A stretch of 64,000 nucleotides of DNA from Evansella caseinilytica (GTDB lineage Bacteria; Bacillota; Bacilli; Bacillales; Salisediminibacteriaceae), in contig NZ_FNPI01000001.1 in the NCBI RefSeq assembly GCF_900107275.1, positions 496,001-560,000 of the forward strand, written 5' to 3'. The position numbers were made by a program, and so were the translations under genes. Positions 60,673 through 64,000 of this stretch are shown here, piece after piece; position 1 is the first letter of the stretch, and each line of letters opens with the position of its first letter. The notes below the pieces were generated by a model that saw nothing but the letters and a program-made list of their open reading frames with translations, did not search any database and was not told where the DNA came from.

Positions 60673-61374
60673 ATGTCGATGATAACAGTTTTAGATAAGG
60701 GCTACGTCCGCCTGGTTAATCACATGGGCTCGGACTTAACCGTCGTTAACGCAGCAAGGGTTTCCTACGCTAAAGAATCAAAGGAATTGAACGAAAGAGA
60801 TATGAAATTGATTACATTTTTGGCAAGGGAAGGGCATACTTCACCGTTTCGCCATGTGATCTTACAATTTGAAGTGTATGCGCCGCTTATGGTGGCGAGG
60901 CAGTGGTGGAAGTATGTCGTCGGTTCCGCGCATCAGGAGGGTACCGGAGACACGCTGGAGGCCTGGAATGAATCAAGCCGCAGGTATATTACTGAAGATC
61001 CTGCATTTTACATCCCTTCTGCACAGGAATGGCGCGGTAAGCCGGAAAATTCCAAGCAAGGGAGCGGAGACGTTGTCGCATGGGCGCTTGGTGATAAATA
61101 CACGCAGGAGTTAATGGAATATGTTGAGGAAGGTGTACGGAAATACGAAGCGGCGTTGCAGGACGGCGTTTGCGCGGAGCAGGCCCGGTTGTTTTTGCCT
61201 GCATACGGCATGTATGTGCGCTGGTACTGGACAGCTTCTCTGCAAGCTGTATGTCATTTCCTGAATCAAAGACTGGAGCATGATGCTCAAAAAGAAATTC
61301 AGGAATATGCCAAAGCGATCCTTCAACTTAGCCAGCCGCTATTTCCGAATGCCGTCGGCGAATTGCTGAAGTAA
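60673..61374 (+). CDS. thyX: FAD-dependent thymidylate synthase ThyX
   Basis: 233 residues. Makes dTMP from dUMP with methylene-tetrahydrofolate and FAD. The family block HTSPFRHVILQFEVYAPLMV is clear. The ThyX motif region reads ARQWWKYVVGSAHQEGTGDT then AWNESSRRYI; the usual RHRxxSxNExSxRY appears as RQWWK with an insertion before NESSRRY, a recognised variant as far as I recall. C-terminal CAEQARLFLPAYGMYVRWYW is typical. AAAGGAAG precedes ATG 60673. Confidence 0.92.
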   Translation: MSMITVLDKGYVRLVNHMGSDLTVVNAARVSYAKESKELNERDMKLITFLAREGHTSPFRHVILQFEVYAPLMVARQWWKYVVGSAHQEGTGDTLEAWNESSRRYITEDPAFYIPSAQEWRGKPENSKQGSGDVVAWALGDKYTQELMEYVEEGVRKYEAALQDGVCAEQARLFLPAYGMYVRWYWTASLQAVCHFLNQRLEHDAQKEIQEYAKAILQLSQPLFPNAVGELLK

Positions 61375-61384
61375 AAGCGCAGGC

Positions 61385-61535
61385 GTATAAGCGCGTGAAT
61401 CGGATTGGAAGAGCGGGGCAAGAGCTGTGAAGTGTCCCGAAAGAGTTGGAATCGGTCTGGAAGAAAAGAGATGCAAAGTCGAAGTGTCCTGAAAAAGCAG
61501 GAATCGGGCCGGAAGAAAATGGTCGCAGCCGCGAA
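61385..61535. repeat. Degenerate ~60-bp tandem repeats (GAATCGG type)
   Basis: Three units with GTGAATCGGATTGGAAGAGC, GGAATCGGTCTGGAAGAAAA and GGAATCGGGCCGGAAGAAAA, alternating with GAAGTGTCCYGAAAAAG. Directly after thyX. Non-coding. Confidence 0.65.
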
Positions 61536-61659
61536 ATAATCCAGTTCGGTCATGATTCCGTCGTTATCGAATTCCGTCAAAACTGGGATTTATCCTTGAA
61601 TGTTTTAAAGGTTATAAACCCCTCCTCAACGGGTAGCGTAGGTGGGAACTTTTAATCAA

Positions 61660-61770
61660 GTGGAGTCGAGACTCCATCAGATTTCTCGATGTTTCAGCTT
61701 GCTGAAACGAGTTCGCTCCGCTTTTCCGTCGAAGAAAAGGTTCGTGTTCAAATAACACGATTTCCCCCTT
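61660..61770 (+). other. Two stem-loops upstream of the lipoprotein gene
   Basis: TGGAGTCGAGACTCCA (61661-61676) and GTTTCAGCTTGCTGAAAC (61691-61708) are perfect short inverted repeats; GTGTTCAAATAACAC follows. I recognise no riboswitch class here. Confidence 0.4.
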
Positions 61771-61859
61771 TGCTCTACAACTTTGCAGGTACAGATTGAA
61801 ACTAATCGCCTGATAATTTCGTCTAATTAATAGAGGATAGTTGAGGGGAGAGAGTGCGG

Positions 61860-62348
61860 ATGCGGAACAAGCGGCTTTACATTACCGGAATCATTGTGAT
61901 TGCTTTTTTTCTCGTTGCATGCATCCATAATGAAGATCCGAATAAATACATAAGTGAAATTTACTGTATTGTGCTCGATACGTTGATGGAGGAGTCGCAG
62001 CAGTTAAATAAGGAAATGGCGTTCATCGCTGTCGATATGACGCAGGTGGAGGAGCTGAATGAGCAAGAGAACGGGGAAATTACCACCTATTTAGAAGATA
62101 AATACGGCGTGGAAGTGATGCTTGCTACATATGAAGAATTAACGGACCAAGGTTTATATGATCCGGAAACATCTGCTTTGGATGGTGTCCTACTGAAAAT
62201 AAACAAGATTCATAGCAAAACAAATCATGCAGTAATTGAAGCGGAAAAATACCGGGCCGGAGATGGGGCTATCGGTATGGAATACACCATTCATTACAAG
62301 AGCAGAACGTGGCAGGTAAAAGAAGCTTCGATGATCTGGATCAGTTAA
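61860..62348 (+). CDS. Hypothetical lipoprotein
   Basis: About 162 residues. Signal RNKRLYITGIIVIAFFLVAC with lipobox FLVAC. The mature part starts acidic and contains a long helix and a beta-rich end (TTYLEDKYGVEVMLATYEEL ... AIGMEYTIHYKSRTWQVKEA). GAGGGGAGAGA supports GTG 61854 or ATG 61860. I recognise no named domain. Exported and lipid-anchored; function unknown. Confidence 0.75.
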   Translation: MRNKRLYITGIIVIAFFLVACIHNEDPNKYISEIYCIVLDTLMEESQQLNKEMAFIAVDMTQVEELNEQENGEITTYLEDKYGVEVMLATYEELTDQGLYDPETSALDGVLLKINKIHSKTNHAVIEAEKYRAGDGAIGMEYTIHYKSRTWQVKEASMIWIS

Positions 62349-62489
62349 AGCGGATGAAGTAACCAAGGCGTTTTTTCGTAAGGAAGGAGCGCTCTTATTT
62401 TGAAAAAAAGATGCTTCCGTAATGCAATTCAGTATTTTTCTTGTCGTTGTGGTACACTTGATCAATCGTGATAATGACAGGAGTTTACA

Positions 62490-63389
62490 ATGAATCAAAT
62501 ACAGCTGAAAAATATTTATTATTCAATTGACAAAAAAACGATTTTAGAAAATATTTCACTAACGGTAAGCACCAATGAATGCCTTGCGGTAACCGGCAAA
62601 AACGGTTCCGGAAAAAGCACGTTGCTGCGGCTGCTTGCAGGTTTCCTTCCGCCGGCAAAAGGGGAAATTCACCGCAACGCGCAAACGATCGGCTATGTCC
62701 CTGAGCGTCCGCCGGAAGTATTGCGATTTACCCCGGAAGAATATTTAAAGCATATGGGACAGATTGCTGGGATCGACAGCGCCCGGCTGCATGCGCACAT
62801 AAAACAGCTTTTTTCACAAATGGGATTGGACAAATATCAGGCAGTACCGCTGAAAAATTTGTCAAAGGGAAATAAGCAAAAAGTGAACATCATCCAGGCT
62901 CTGCTAAATGATCCTGAGATATTGCTGATGGATGAACCGCTTTCCGGACTTGATGCCGATTCACAAAAAGATTTGGAAGAACTGCTAAAGGCATTGAAAA
63001 ACACAGGCATAACGATAATTTTTACAGCACACGAGCCTGGTTTGCCGGAACAACTTGCTGACCGGATTATTCATGTCCATCAGCGGAAAATCCGTGAGTC
63101 GGGGAAAAGCGCTGACCAGACAAACTATCGCGTGATCGAATTTTTCGTACCCGCAACTGCATCTGTATCCGTAATCGACGCATTCTTGCAGAACTCAACG
63201 AATATTAGCGAATATATTTGTCATGCTACATCGCTGTATGAGGTTCGTGTTATTTCATCAAGCTGCGATGAAATGATCGGACAAATCCTCGAACTGGGCG
63301 GATCGCTGCAATATGTGTCAAGGCCGCAGGCTTCTACAGCTGTCCTGAAACGATACGAAAAAACGGGATGCCGTTTTTCAGCAAAATAA
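62490..63389 (+). CDS. ABC transporter ATP-binding protein
   Basis: 299 residues. Walker A GKNGSGKST, signature LSKGNKQKV, Walker B ILLMDEPLSGLD and the switch histidine in TIIFTAHEPGL are intact. A ~95-residue C-terminal region follows. ACAGGAG precedes ATG 62490. About 110 bases later begins a membrane protein that is probably its permease. Substrate unknown. Confidence 0.9.
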   Translation: MNQIQLKNIYYSIDKKTILENISLTVSTNECLAVTGKNGSGKSTLLRLLAGFLPPAKGEIHRNAQTIGYVPERPPEVLRFTPEEYLKHMGQIAGIDSARLHAHIKQLFSQMGLDKYQAVPLKNLSKGNKQKVNIIQALLNDPEILLMDEPLSGLDADSQKDLEELLKALKNTGITIIFTAHEPGLPEQLADRIIHVHQRKIRESGKSADQTNYRVIEFFVPATASVSVIDAFLQNSTNISEYICHATSLYEVRVISSSCDEMIGQILELGGSLQYVSRPQASTAVLKRYEKTGCRFSAK

Positions 63390-63498
63390 CCGGTGGCCTG
63401 TTCGACTTGCGGTAAAATGAGGCGGTGCTGACGCTGCTATTGGGTGTTTAAAACACGATCTTCTTGAACAAACACTATTATTAATAACAGGTGATGTT

Positions 63499-64000
63499 GT
63501 GAGCGCAATTGTGAAGTACTTGCTGCAGGATTATATCCGATCTTATTTGTTCGTCCCTCCCGTTGTCGTTTTCATCGGCTGGACGATTGTTTCTTATACA
63601 TATGTACCGAACCCGGTTATTAGCAGTTACGCGGTTTCCGTTACGGTGCTTTATTTGATAACGGCATGGCTTACCATCACATTAATGGATGCAGAAGGAA
63701 CGATTCAGCTGCAAATAACGTCTTTACATGCAAAAAGCTTTTTAAAAGTATTGTGTGCAAAAGTGCTGGCGATTCTCGTTTTTTCAGGATTTCTTTCGCT
63801 ATTTGCCCTGTTGTATCCCGTGGTTATTGGGGCGTTTCATCGCCAGGTGACGTGGACGGAAGGGATCATTATTTTTGTTTCGCATGTTCTCATGTCGTTG
63901 CTGGCCGTTGCCGTGACTGGATACTTCAGCCGGATTTACCGGCCGCGCACGCTGCTGTCGTGGCTGCTCCTCACTTTAATATTGGTTGCTTCCCTTGTAA
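63499..64000 (+). CDS. Membrane protein, probable ABC permease (3' partial)
   Basis: GTG start at 63499 after AGGTGATGTT; the frame stays open for 167 codons to the window end. At least four hydrophobic helices (SYLFVPPVVVFIGWTIVSYT, YAVSVTVLYLITAWLTITLM, LAILVFSGFLSLFALLYPVV, TLLSWLLLTLILVASLV). The position after an ABC ATPase suggests the membrane half of that transporter. The gap before it holds a degraded TTCAAAA-type hairpin (about 63445-63478). Confidence 0.75.
   Translation, partial: MSAIVKYLLQDYIRSYLFVPPVVVFIGWTIVSYTYVPNPVISSYAVSVTVLYLITAWLTITLMDAEGTIQLQITSLHAKSFLKVLCAKVLAILVFSGFLSLFALLYPVVIGAFHRQVTWTEGIIIFVSHVLMSLLAVAVTGYFSRIYRPRTLLSWLLLTLILVASLV

Overview
The window looks like a chromosomal segment of a Bacillaceae-type Firmicute. 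The support is: strong AGGAGG-type ribosome binding sites with ATG, GTG and TTG starts; lipoproteins with classical lipoboxes; a YesM/YesN two-component pair; a pspA-ydjG-ydjH-ydjI operon in the Bacillus subtilis order; YkuK, KtrC, YjoB and HmoA relatives; and a ydaO-type c-di-AMP riboswitch. I cannot fix the genus. I see no rRNA, tRNA, prophage, transposase or CRISPR array.

Layout. Positions 1-7015 hold a carbohydrate ABC uptake operon (two permeases and a binding lipoprotein) followed by its likely YesM/YesN regulators. Positions 8179-17740 form a potassium block. It has a KtrC-type gating subunit on the minus strand, then a c-di-AMP riboswitch with its attenuator, a tiny membrane ORF, kdpF-A-B-C, a KdpD that lacks the histidine kinase half, and three small genes, two of which are paralogous Usp-domain proteins. 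Positions 18031-28280 are mixed: YkuK, a PAS-PAS-GGDEF-EAL protein, a GNAT enzyme, a membrane-anchored GH26 mannanase, phosphatidylserine synthase and a YjoB-like AAA ATPase. Positions 28279-32257 carry the minus-strand envelope-stress operon pspA-ydjGHI. Positions 33206-45732 carry an eight-gene envelope operon: a large membrane protein, an ABC exporter pair, a coiled-coil membrane protein, a MoxR ATPase, a DUF58 protein and two von Willebrand A (VWA) proteins. Positions 46044-55594 hold a DUF2339 membrane protein, a BsuPI lipoprotein, a phosphotransferase, a nucleotidyltransferase, an arginase-fold protein, a repeat lipoprotein, a Fur-box-associated heme monooxygenase and an ArsR zinc-type repressor. 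Positions 56011-57545 are an unusual three-gene exported cassette. The rest has a caspase-fold protein, arylamine N-acetyltransferase, ThyX, a lipoprotein and an ABC transporter that runs off the end.

The most unusual overall property is the density of non-coding repeats between genes. There is a family of 44-nt hairpins with compensatory base changes. There is a ~350-bp structured element with a covarying 22-nt palindrome. There is a second ~150-bp element family with TTCAAAAAG ends, twice in tandem at one site. There is a ~205-bp repeat pair, one copy of which follows a promoter-like sequence. There are also several short degenerate tandem repeats. None encodes a recognisable protein. Several sit exactly where a terminator is expected.

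How the parts fit: KtrC, the riboswitch and the Usp-type domains point to potassium uptake governed by c-di-AMP rather than by a classical KdpDE phosphorelay. PspA-YdjGHI, the MoxR/VWA operon and the YjoB-like ATPase suggest heavy investment in envelope maintenance. All functions are read from sequence motifs and family knowledge; no database search was run.
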